Source: Nostoc linckia z4 (GTDB lineage: Bacteria > Cyanobacteriota > Cyanobacteriia > Cyanobacteriales > Nostocaceae). From it: 64,000 bases of DNA. The notes beneath the pieces were generated by a model. That model worked only from the letters and a program-made list of their open reading frames with translations. It searched no databases and was not told where the DNA came from. Of this stretch, positions 57,304-64,000 are shown in pieces (positions within the stretch are counted from its first letter, which is position 1; the number at the start of each line of letters is the position of its first letter). The translations under genes were made by a program, and so were the position numbers. The stretch spans positions 20,243 to 84,242 of the forward strand of contig NZ_LAHA01000023.1 in assembly GCF_002608075.1 (NCBI RefSeq). Direction: 5' to 3'.

Positions 57304-59343
57304 TCATTTCAGCAATCTCAGACCACTGAGGGTAACTAAAACTGTGGAACCTTCATGACCAATGACGCCGATGGGTAAGTTAATATTTCCCAAAAAATTG
57401 CCTACTAAAAGTAAGACAATAAAACCCAACGCTACGACTATATTTTGTTTGACTATGAGTTGCGATCGCCTACCTAAATGTATGGCCACAGCAATTTTTT
57501 CTAATTTGTCTGCCATCAAAACTATATCTGCGGTTTCCAGTGCCACATCACTACCCGCACCTCCCATCGCTATACCCACAGATGCTTGTGCTAAAGCTGG
57601 TGCATCATTAATACCATCGCCCACCATAGCCACAGTTTGATACTTTTGCTGCAAACGACGAATAACGTCTAGCTTATCTTCTGGCAAAAGTTGAGCATAC
57701 ACCCGCTCAATTCCCACCGCTTTGGCGACACTATTGGCAGTTTCCTGATTATCCCCAGTTAACATGACAATTTGCTCGACTCCCAATTTTTTTAATCGAC
57801 TAATAGTCGCTGCTGCTTGCACTCTCACCTCATCTGCAATGGCAATGATACCCATGACTTGATAAGAGGACGTGGGGACAGGGAGACGCGGTGACGCAAA
57901 GAGTGTTTGTGATAAGTTCCCCGCGTCCCCCGAAGTTTGGATCGGAGGAAGCCTCCGCTCCAACTTCTCTCCGTGTCCCCGTGTCCCCACGTCCTCTTCC
58001 CCTGCTACCCAAACCACGGTTTTACCTTCTTGCTCCAAACTTTGAGCCATTTGTTGCAATTCTTCTGGTAAATTTGTTACATACTGCTGCAAAAAAGTGG
58101 CATTGCCGACAATTACCTGTTGTTCTTTGACAATTCCTACAATTCCCTGTCCAGGTATGGCTTGTACTCCCACTGCACCAACCCAATTCAAATCAGCCGC
58201 GGCTTCTACAATTGCCTTACCAATGGGGTGTTCCGAGGATGATTCGATACTTGCCGCAGCTTTTAATACATCTGCTTGTGTGTATTTACTATTTGCAATC
58301 ACTTGGAATACTTGCACCTGTCCTATGGTGAGAGTACCAGTTTTATCAAATGCGATCGCTCGGACTTTGCCAATTTTCTCTAATTGTGCGCCATTCTTAA
58401 ATAAAATCCCTTGTCTTGCACCATTGGCAATTCCAGAAAGCAGGGTGGGCATAATTGCAGCCATCAAGGCGCATGGAGAAGCTACCACTAAAAAGGTAAG
58501 GGCGCGATAAATGGTGGTTTCCCAATCCCAACCCCAGAGAAATGGCGGTAAAGTTGCTAGTAATATCCCACTTACTACAATGACTTTGGCATATCCTTTT
58601 TCAAAGCGATCGATAAATTCTTGGGAAGGTGGGGCTTGTGTCTTTGCTTGTTCCACTAAACGAATCACCCGCACAATCAAACTACTTTGGGCTGGTTTGT
58701 GGACTTTAATTTGCAATGCACCATAGCCGTTGAGTGTACCAGCAAAAACTTCTGCACCGACTGTTTTTTCTACAGGTAAAGACTCACCTGTAATTGCAGC
58801 TTGATTGATGGTACTGTAACCAGACACGATAATTCCATCTGTGGGAATTAACTCTCCGGGTTTAACGACAATTTCATCGCCAACTTTTAGCTGACTGATG
58901 GAAACTTCCTCTTCCCTTCCCTGAAGCAAAACCCTTGCTGTATCCGGTGTCAAACTCATTAAACTCCGAATACTGCGCTCAGTTCGCTGCATAGCGTAAC
59001 CTTCCAGTGCGCCACTGATGGCAAAGATGAGAATCAAAATTGCCCCATCAATAATTAAATAATATTCTCTCCGCCATAAGCCCAAACTAGCAGCACCAAT
59101 GGCGGCGACAATCATCAGCAAATCTACATCAAGTTCTTTTTCTTGGAAAAGGGTAGTCAATCCCTCCCGCGCACTTTCGTAACCACCAATGACATAAGCA
59201 GCAGGTAGCAACAGCAGCGCTACTTCCAAAGCACCGAGATGCAAGGCGAACCATCCTAGAAATAACAGTAGCCCACAAACTAAGGCTGCTAACATATCTG
59301 CGTGTTCTCTGGTGAATTGGGTAAAACGCTGTGGGTAAAGCAT
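57304..59343 (-). CDS. coaT: P1B-4 type metal-transporting ATPase (CoaT-like)
   Basis: The 679-residue P-type ATPase has no N-terminal CxxC domain. It shows the P1B-4 signatures: SPC in the transport helix (VVASPCALMAAIMP, near residue 286), the phosphorylated Asp in DKTGTLT (near 333), TGES, GDGINDAP and HEGSTVLVTLSGLRL at the C-terminus. P1B-4 pumps export cobalt, and some zinc or iron. The divergent MerR-type gene of the CoaR kind strongly favours cobalt. An unusual 45-residue insert (GEEDVGTRGHGEKLERR onward) sits in the nucleotide-binding domain and is encoded by an inverted-repeat element at 57864-57998. Confidence 0.93.
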   Translation of the reverse strand: MLYPQRFTQFTREHADMLAALVCGLLLFLGWFALHLGALEVALLLLPAAYVIGGYESAREGLTTLFQEKELDVDLLMIVAAIGAASLGLWRREYYLIIDGAILILIFAISGALEGYAMQRTERSIRSLMSLTPDTARVLLQGREEEVSISQLKVGDEIVVKPGELIPTDGIIVSGYSTINQAAITGESLPVEKTVGAEVFAGTLNGYGALQIKVHKPAQSSLIVRVIRLVEQAKTQAPPSQEFIDRFEKGYAKVIVVSGILLATLPPFLWGWDWETTIYRALTFLVVASPCALMAAIMPTLLSGIANGARQGILFKNGAQLEKIGKVRAIAFDKTGTLTIGQVQVFQVIANSKYTQADVLKAAASIESSSEHPIGKAIVEAAADLNWVGAVGVQAIPGQGIVGIVKEQQVIVGNATFLQQYVTNLPEELQQMAQSLEQEGKTVVWVAGEEDVGTRGHGEKLERRLPPIQTSGDAGNLSQTLFASPRLPVPTSSYQVMGIIAIADEVRVQAAATISRLKKLGVEQIVMLTGDNQETANSVAKAVGIERVYAQLLPEDKLDVIRRLQQKYQTVAMVGDGINDAPALAQASVGIAMGGAGSDVALETADIVLMADKLEKIAVAIHLGRRSQLIVKQNIVVALGFIVLLLVGNFLGNINLPIGVIGHEGSTVLVTLSGLRLLK
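57864..57998. mobile_element. 135-bp inverted-repeat element inside the ATPase gene
   Basis: Perfect 17-bp ends AAGAGGACGTGGGGACA / TGTCCCCACGTCCTCTT enclose GC-rich text (CCCCGCGTCCCC) like that found after pbpC. The length, 135 bp, is a multiple of three, and the ATPase frame remains open. The conserved protein text on either side (TVVWVAG and VMGIIAIADEV) would join directly without it. Confidence 0.75.
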
Positions 59344-59370
59344 AAGAGGTGAATTAAGAGGGACTTTCTC

Positions 59371-59412
59371 AGGCTAAACCTTGACATTAATGTTAATGTC
59401 AAGCTCTATAAT
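59371..59412 (+). promoter_or_regulatory. CoaR-type operator/promoter between coaT and coaR
   Basis: A perfect dyad CTTGACATTAA-TG-TTAATGTCAAG spans 59380-59403. On the plus strand TTGACA (59381-59386) and TATAAT (59407-59412) are 20 bp apart, the long spacer typical of MerR-controlled promoters. On the minus strand a second TTGACA (complement of 59398-59403) is followed after 21 bp by TAGCCT, pointing to coaT. One site may thus serve both genes. Confidence 0.75.
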
Positions 59413-59594
59413 GATTTTGAAACGCAAAGGAGCGCTGAGGGAAGCGCAGAGGTACGCGAAGTTAGATGTTTATTTGTGTTCTGGGAGGGTTTTTGAAAAG
59501 AAAGTGTTATCAAGGCTTGGATGAAAATGCACCACCATCTCTTCAGTCGGCTTGTGGAGAATTACAAAGAATTTTGCGGTTGTTGGAGTAAATT

Positions 59595-60719
59595 ATGAAT
59601 GCTGGTTGTTTGACTATTAAGGAACTTACTGAAGCGGTTGGTGGTGGTTTGACTCCGCGTATGGTGCGGCATTATCATCAATTGGGGCTGTTACCGCAAC
59701 CGATACGATCGCCAAGCAATTATCGTCTCTACACCCAAAAAGATGTGGTGCGTTTGCAGCGCATTGTAGCACTCAAGCAACAAGGATTTCAGCTAAATCA
59801 TATCCGCCACATTTTAGAGGTGGAACCAGAGGCGGATACAAATCAAAATTTGATGTTGCAACTACAACAGCAATATCGAGCCGTAATACAACAAATTTCC
59901 CAACTGCGACAAACTGCATCAGCATTAGAAGGATTATTGGGACGCGATCGCCATTGTCAAATTATCCAGGCGGAAGTCCTCGCACAACTGAAGTTACTAG
60001 ATGTGGAAACCCAAGCCGGATTGGGAGGACTGGCAAAATTATGGAGTGGTTTGGATGCCCAAATTCATACACACTCAGAGGCTTTTTCGGAATCGTTGCA
60101 ACGCTTATTACCCGATTTATCAGAACGTTCGGAAATTGAACGACACTTAATTTCGCAGTTGGTTTTGGCTTGTGGCGATGTCAGTTTGGTATCTTTTGTC
60201 AAATTGAGTAGAGATGCGATCGCAGCTAGTCGCAAAGCTTTATCTGACAGCTGTCAAATTGTTGTCGATACTCAAACTGTTGCTGCTGCTTTGGATCGAA
60301 CTCGATTATCTCACTTGGGATGTCGCGTTGAAACTTTAATTGATAATCCCCACATTACCACTGCCACAGAGGCAGAACTCGCCTTTTGGCAACACCAACA
60401 ATGGCGTCAAAAATTGCAACAAGTAACTCCAGGTTGCGTCCTGGTAGTTGGTTATGCACCCTCAGTACTGCTAGAAATTTCCCTCGCCATATCTCAGACG
60501 GACTACACCAATCCTAAAATTCAGCCTGCACTGGTAATTGCAATGCCCATCGGCTTTAGCCACGCTCCCGCAGCTAAGCGACAATTAATGCAACAACCAA
60601 TACCTTATATTACAGTCGAAGGAACTTTAGGAGGTGGCGCTTTAGCTGCAACTGCCTTGAATGCTTTGGTGGAATCACTAATTGATAAACCAGATTGTCA
60701 TTGTTATCTAAGTCAGTAG
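59595..60719 (+). CDS. coaR: MerR-type cobalt regulator with precorrin-isomerase-like domain (CoaR)
   Basis: The 374-residue protein has a MerR winged helix at the N-terminus (LTIKELTEAVGGGLTPRMVRHYHQLGLLPQP), a coiled-coil linker (QQYRAVIQQISQLRQTASAL) and a C-terminal domain like CbiC/CobH precorrin isomerase (IVVDTQTVAAALDR, VVGYAPSVLLEI, PIPYITVEGTLGGGALAATALNAL). It ends DCHCYLSQ after Pro-Asp, i.e. the Cys-His-Cys motif used by Synechocystis CoaR to sense cobalt. Domain order, C-terminal motif and the divergent ATPase all agree with CoaR. Confidence 0.93.
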   Translation: MNAGCLTIKELTEAVGGGLTPRMVRHYHQLGLLPQPIRSPSNYRLYTQKDVVRLQRIVALKQQGFQLNHIRHILEVEPEADTNQNLMLQLQQQYRAVIQQISQLRQTASALEGLLGRDRHCQIIQAEVLAQLKLLDVETQAGLGGLAKLWSGLDAQIHTHSEAFSESLQRLLPDLSERSEIERHLISQLVLACGDVSLVSFVKLSRDAIAASRKALSDSCQIVVDTQTVAAALDRTRLSHLGCRVETLIDNPHITTATEAELAFWQHQQWRQKLQQVTPGCVLVVGYAPSVLLEISLAISQTDYTNPKIQPALVIAMPIGFSHAPAAKRQLMQQPIPYITVEGTLGGGALAATALNALVESLIDKPDCHCYLSQ

Positions 60720-60721
60720 AC

Positions 60722-60750
60722 CTATGAGCAAAAGTAACTTTTGCTCATAG
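60722..60750 (+). terminator. Strong hairpin after coaR
   Basis: CTATGAGCAAAAG-TAA-CTTTTGCTCATAG, a perfect 13-bp stem with a 3-nt loop immediately after the coaR stop. It is followed by GGGGAAAGGG and not by a T-run, so it may stabilise the mRNA end as well as terminate. Confidence 0.65.
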
Positions 60751-60762
60751 GGGGAAAGGGAA

Positions 60763-60795
60763 AAGGTTAATGGTTCGACAAGCTCACCAACCGGG
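60763..60795. repeat. Dispersed 33-bp repeat, copy 2
   Basis: Same string as at 40221-40253, again beside AAAGGG-type tracts. Confidence 0.75.
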
Positions 60796-61024
60796 AAAAG
60801 GGTTTTTATTTGCCCTTTCCCCTTTACCCCTTACCCTTTTCCCCACTTCTGTTAGAGTTGACTGTCAACAGTCAACAGTCAACACTTAACAGTCTTCTGT
60901 GGAATATTTTTTTACTTGCAAGTCCCTTAACAAATGCCAAATATAATTTTGTCCAAAGAGTGGTAATATTTTTGTATTATATTGTAATATATAAATATCC
61001 TGCGTGCCCTAACTTGTGTGAGCC

Positions 61025-61192
61025 TACATACTAGTACGAGAGGAAGGTAACACTGTCAAATGCAGTGGGCGTTTGTAAACGGGGAGTGCGAAGAACCTGG
61101 AAAGTGGGCTTGAAAGTAGCCATCTTTAAAAGAGTGTGTAATAACTCACCAGCGGAGTCCCTCTAGTAACTGAGAAAACGCAATGCTCCACC
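61025..61192 (+). rRNA. Rearranged 23S-rRNA-like fragments (SRL and GTPase-centre pieces)
   Basis: Positions 61033-61044 read AGTACGAGAGGA, the universally conserved sarcin-ricin loop of large-subunit rRNA, flanked by TACT/GGTA that can pair. About 65 bases later, 61106-61150 (GGGCTTGAAAGTAGCC ... AAGAGTGTGTAATAACTCACC) matches the GTPase-associated centre of 23S rRNA (E. coli GAAGCAGCC ... GCGTAATAGCTCAC). In a normal 23S gene the centre comes some 1500 bases before the loop, so the order is reversed and the spacing collapsed. The text also differs from cyanobacterial 23S. It may be a pseudogene, an acquired piece of organellar-type rRNA, or a structured RNA. Confidence 0.55.
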
Positions 61193-61245
61193 GACTTGCA
61201 CGCAAATTAATTCGTAATTTCTGATTAAGAAAGTTATACCGATTC

Positions 61246-61367
61246 AGGACTTACGCAAGTGTCACAAAAAATCAATTTTTTTTGCTTGTAGTAAGGACTT
61301 CAGTCCTTATTAGAGGACTAAAGTCCTTACTACAAACTTAAAATAATATGCCAGTTGCGTAAGTCCT
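61246..61367. mobile_element. MITE-like element with 13-bp terminal inverted repeats
   Basis: Ends AGGACTTACGCAA / TTGCGTAAGTCCT are perfect complements. Inside, 61286-61307 and 61314-61335 (TTGTAGTAAGGACTTCAGTC...) form a further inverted pair of 22 bp with few mismatches. The element is 122 bp long and has no ORF. No clear target duplication is seen. It ends 16 bp before the next gene and may contribute its promoter. Confidence 0.8.
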
Positions 61368-61383
61368 ATAATTAATATTACTT

Positions 61384-62214
61384 ATGACTAACATATTTAA
61401 GCTAATTAACGAAATTGCTAACGTAGAAGCACAGTTGTGTAACACGCAGTTTCTTGCACCTTGTGTAAAAGGTGGACGAGTTCGCACGCGAGTAGCAGGG
61501 ATGGTCTACACCTTCAGACCAAAGCCTAGTAAATTTGAAGGTTGGGGTATTTTTCAGCCTGTGGATGAGAAGACAGCCACAGTTGTGGAAGAAGCGGATT
61601 TACCTCAAATTGCAGAATACTTGCAACACCTTCCCCAAATCCGACTGCGGTTAGTACGCCAACTGCGGGGACAAACTTGGTTAGCATACCCTGTAAATGA
61701 AGCAGATGTGCGCCAACGCTTGCAGGTGGTGAAACCGATGGCCATTCATCTAGTAACCGAAGGTACGACCTTTGACCAAATCATCGCCCGTTGGAATGGT
61801 CATTCATGCTGGTTTGAGGAAATCGATCGCCGTACCGATCCGATTATTGTTGAAACTCTGCAATCAGCGGTTAAGCAACTCGTTCCGCTTGGAGAATTGC
61901 ACTTCAAAGGCATAACCCCAGAAATTCGCACAGTGTATGAATTAGCAACTGCACAAATTGATGGCTTCCACCAACCCCAACAGGATGAAAAGCGACTCAG
62001 AAAAGCATTGCATATGGGTGGCGGTGAATTAAAGCAATTCCAAGATCGTGGCGACTACTGGACAGTGGATTGGACAACGGCTGATGGCGTTCGCCACAGT
62101 AGTGCGATCGCCAAAACTGATTTGACTGTAATCAGTTCTGGTATCTGCTTAAGTGGATACGATGGCGACTTTGATTTGCAATCTTTGGTTGGCGTCATCG
62201 AACAACAACAGTAG
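61384..62214 (+). CDS. Protein of unknown function next to a ThiF-like gene
   Basis: A 276-residue soluble protein without signal peptide or membrane helix. Features: VRTRVAGMVYTFRPKPSKFEGWGIFQPVD near the start, then GQTWLAYPVNEADVRQRL, and a C-terminal DRGDYWTVDWTTADGVRHSSAIAKTDLTVISSGICLSGYDGDFDLQSLVG. I do not recognise the family. The two conserved-looking halves and the short distance (133 bp) to the E1-like gene on the same strand suggest a joint role, for example as substrate, carrier or partner. It lies just after the MITE. Confidence 0.8.
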   Translation: MTNIFKLINEIANVEAQLCNTQFLAPCVKGGRVRTRVAGMVYTFRPKPSKFEGWGIFQPVDEKTATVVEEADLPQIAEYLQHLPQIRLRLVRQLRGQTWLAYPVNEADVRQRLQVVKPMAIHLVTEGTTFDQIIARWNGHSCWFEEIDRRTDPIIVETLQSAVKQLVPLGELHFKGITPEIRTVYELATAQIDGFHQPQQDEKRLRKALHMGGGELKQFQDRGDYWTVDWTTADGVRHSSAIAKTDLTVISSGICLSGYDGDFDLQSLVGVIEQQQ

Positions 62215-62347
62215 CCATCACCCATCACCCATTTAAGTTGCACATTTTTTGTGTTACTTGTTGACGGTTGACGGTTAACTGTAAGCAGTAAACGAAAAAC
62301 AGGTTTAATACCTAATCTAAAATCCCAAATCTAAAATTCAAAATCAA
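62215..62347. repeat. Spacer with dispersed repeat before the ThiF-like gene
   Basis: The spacer contains TTGACGGTTGACGGTTAAC (7-bp period) and, at 62314-62346, TCTAAAATCCCAAATCTAAAAT units of the same type as those found inside thiL and pbpC. The repeat ends directly at the ATG of the next gene, so no ordinary ribosome site is visible. Confidence 0.65.
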
Positions 62348-62986
62348 ATGACTATCTTTTTTCACGAACAACTTTACCGCAGCAATGCTGTGATGGCAAA
62401 GTTGAAAAACTATCCTGTAACTATTTGTGGGGCGGGGGCATTGGGAGCGAATATTGCGGAAAACTTGACTCGGTGTGGTTTTGAGAAACTGACGGTAATC
62501 GATCGCGATCGCATTGAGGAACGCAATCTTTCCACCCAGCCTTACTATCGTTCTGATGTCGGAGCATTCAAAGCAAAAATCTTGGCAAACAATTTATATC
62601 GAGCAATTGGTACTAAAGTTGATGCCAAAACAAAAGAATTGACTCCGGCAAATGTAAATCAATTACTCCAAGATAGCCAATTAATTATTGATGTTTTTGA
62701 CAATAGTGTGGCACGTCAAATACTCAAAGATTATGCTGATAAATTTAGCATTCCTTGTCTTCATGCTGGACTAGCAGTTGATTATGCAGAAGTGATTTGG
62801 AATGAATTTTATCGCGTTCCTTCTGAAGTAAATGATGATGTTTGTGATTATTCCTTGGCACGAAACTTAGTAATATTAACTGTAGCTGTAGTATGTGAAA
62901 CCATTATCTCATTTATTGCCACAGCAGAACAACGTAACTTCACGATTACCTTGAAGGATTTGAGCGTTCAATCTTTATTTTTATAG
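62348..62986 (+). CDS. ThiF/MoeB/HesA-type E1-like adenylyltransferase
   Basis: The 212-residue protein has the E1-superfamily nucleotide loop VTICGAGALGANIAENL near residue 25-41, IDRDRIEERNLSTQPYY (adenylation Asp and Arg) near 52-68, and LIIDVFDNSVARQILKDY. A cysteine that could act as thiol acceptor is in NDDVCDYSLAR near residue 162. The CxxC zinc ligands of MoeB/ThiF are absent. It is shorter than ThiF and MoeB, and no thiamine, molybdopterin or JAB-type gene is nearby. Its protein target could be the preceding unknown gene, which is inference. Confidence 0.87.
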   Translation: MTIFFHEQLYRSNAVMAKLKNYPVTICGAGALGANIAENLTRCGFEKLTVIDRDRIEERNLSTQPYYRSDVGAFKAKILANNLYRAIGTKVDAKTKELTPANVNQLLQDSQLIIDVFDNSVARQILKDYADKFSIPCLHAGLAVDYAEVIWNEFYRVPSEVNDDVCDYSLARNLVILTVAVVCETIISFIATAEQRNFTITLKDLSVQSLFL

Positions 62987-63245
62987 ATGGCGATCGCTCC
63001 CAAATATAGTTGAAGACTTATCATTAAGACTGACGCGGGGACGTTAAGGGAAAAAGGGGAAGGGCAAAGGGGAAAGAAAAAACCTTTACCCTTTACCCTT
63101 TAACCCCTTCGGGGTGACGCTCCTTCGTCGCTAACGCTGACGCTAACGCCAGTCGCTCATGGGGGAAACCCCCAAGACCGCGCTGGCTCACCTTTTCCCA
63201 AAACCAAATTCCGAGATAAATCCCTTTTCCCCCATTTTACTAATC
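62987..63245. other. Intergenic region with repeat text
   Basis: 259 bp between convergent genes: AAAGGGGAAGGGCAAAGGGG purine tract, a complementary CTTTACCCTTTACCC tract, then CGCTCCTTCGTCGCTAACGCTGACGCTAACGCC repeats and AAACCCCCAAGACCGCG text common in this genome type. No gene was found. Confidence 0.5.
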
Positions 63246-64000
63246 CTAGACCGTTGGTCGTTTACTTTCGAGGATTTCTGTTGCTTTCTGGGCAGAAAGT
63301 GGTCGGTAGAATAGAAAACCTTGTACATCCTCGCAATGGATAGACCTCAAAAACTCCAATTCTTCTTCGTTTTCTACACCTTCGGCTGTCAGCCTCAATC
63401 CCAAATTCCGCCCCAAGCTAACTATAGCTTTGATAATATGAGCGACTTTGACATCGTGTGTCAAATCTTGAACAAAAGACTTATCGATTTTCAAATTGTG
63501 GAGTGGTAAAAGCTGTAGGCGGGAGAGTGAAGAATGACCAGTGCCAAAATCATCGATGGAGAGGTGAACGCCCATTTGCTGTAAATCTTGTAGTACGGTG
63601 CGGGTGAATTCTAAATCTTCAATGGCTGTGGTTTCAGTAATTTCTAACTCTAAAAAGTGAGGTTCTAGCCCTGTTTGTTGGAGAATTTTAGCTACAGTTT
63701 CTACTAATTGCGGTTGCCGAAACTGTTTGAGGGAAAGATTAACAGCCATCATCAGTGGTGGTAATCCTGCATCTTGCCAAGCTTTATTTTGCCTACAGGC
63801 TGTCCGCAGTACCCATTCGCCGATGGGTACGATTAGTCCACTTTGTTCGGCTAGGGGAATGAAAACACTGGGGGCGACCAATCCCATGTCTGGGTGCTGC
63901 CAACGCAACAAAGCCTCCATTCCAGTAATTTCACCTGTGGCAATGCTTACACGAGGTTGATAGTACAAAGAAAATTCTTTGCGTTCTAGGGCATAGCGCA
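63246..64000 (-). CDS. EAL-domain protein, 5' end outside the window
   Basis: The frame runs off the right edge (the N-terminal part continues beyond 64000), so at least 251 residues are visible. They form a nearly complete EAL phosphodiesterase domain: the text ALERKEFSLYYQPRVS precedes GEITGMEALLRWQHP (EAL motif), then VNLSLKQF, ETTAIED, LSIDDFGTGHSSLSRLQLLP (metal-binding Asp pair), LKIDKSFVQDL and TAEGVENEEEL. All catalytic acidic residues are present, so it should hydrolyse cyclic di-GMP. A GGDEF, PAS or response-regulator part is likely upstream, outside the window. Confidence 0.95.
   Translation of the reverse strand, partial: RYALERKEFSLYYQPRVSIATGEITGMEALLRWQHPDMGLVAPSVFIPLAEQSGLIVPIGEWVLRTACRQNKAWQDAGLPPLMMAVNLSLKQFRQPQLVETVAKILQQTGLEPHFLELEITETTAIEDLEFTRTVLQDLQQMGVHLSIDDFGTGHSSLSRLQLLPLHNLKIDKSFVQDLTHDVKVAHIIKAIVSLGRNLGLRLTAEGVENEEELEFLRSIHCEDVQGFLFYRPLSAQKATEILESKRPTV

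Noticed and set aside
60763..60795. tRNA-like GGTTCGA text
   Set aside because: The GGTTCGACAAGCTCACCAACC string resembles a T-loop but has no cloverleaf around it and is a dispersed repeat.

Overview
The window comes from a filamentous, probably heterocyst-forming, nitrogen-fixing cyanobacterium of the Nostocales type. The evidence is a photosystem I psaB gene, an ictB-like gene, gap2, a nifP-nifV-nifZ-nifT cluster, very frequent HIP1 octamers (GCGATCGC) inside genes, and many short tandem repeats with a 7-bp period between genes. The assignment rests on gene content and style, not on a search.

Layout. 1-6.4 kb: sugar aminotransferase (DegT family), a GAF protein with a degenerate histidine-kinase region, an IctB/O-antigen-ligase-type membrane protein, a WGxxGxxG small protein and smpB. 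7.2-22 kb: housekeeping block with a NarL-type response regulator, LMW phosphatase, ebfC, murB, murC, nadD, gap2, thiL, a CYP38-like cyclophilin, efp, accB, an ArsR regulator, a GerMN protein, proS and an acyltransferase. 23.4-24.5 kb: two GC-rich genes (cupin, carboxymuconolactone decarboxylase-like) that look foreign. 24.6-29.1 kb: minus-strand nif block (nifP, two small conserved-looking genes, a 38-codon ORF, nifV, nifZ, nifT, then a [2Fe-2S] protein). 29.8-38.1 kb: accessory region with a 21-bp minisatellite, an Rpn/DUF2887 nuclease-like gene, a NACHT-HEAT STAND protein and a divergent Ser/Thr kinase with TPRs. 38.8-41.9 kb: sorbosone-dehydrogenase-like protein, quinone-oxidoreductase-like MDR, single-domain globin. 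42.4-50.7 kb: giant alpha-2-macroglobulin lipoprotein divergent from pbpC. 51.1-53.4 kb: two-gene polyamine operon. 53.9-56.8 kb: PsaX-like small membrane protein and a solitary psaB. 57.3-60.7 kb: CoaT-type metal ATPase divergent from a CoaR-type regulator, with a clear dyad operator. 61.0-61.2 kb: rearranged 23S-rRNA-like fragments, followed by a MITE. 61.4-63.0 kb: an unknown protein followed by a lone E1-like ThiF protein. The right edge cuts an EAL-domain gene.

How genes work together. murC-murB act in peptidoglycan precursor synthesis; pbpC and the macroglobulin are a periplasmic cell-wall repair/protection pair. The nif genes supply homocitrate and O-acetylserine for nitrogenase cofactor assembly. 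The carboxy(nor)spermidine dehydrogenase and decarboxylase form one polyamine route. CoaR senses cobalt and controls the CoaT exporter.

Most notable observations: the scrambled 23S-like RNA segment; the NACHT-HEAT/kinase-TPR locus with near-identical 102-bp modules; the PsaX-like gene beside a lone psaB; small repeat elements sitting in frame inside thiL, pbpC and the metal ATPase gene; the GC-rich two-gene import; and the small ORF in the nif cluster. I saw no tRNA, CRISPR array or intact transposase gene.
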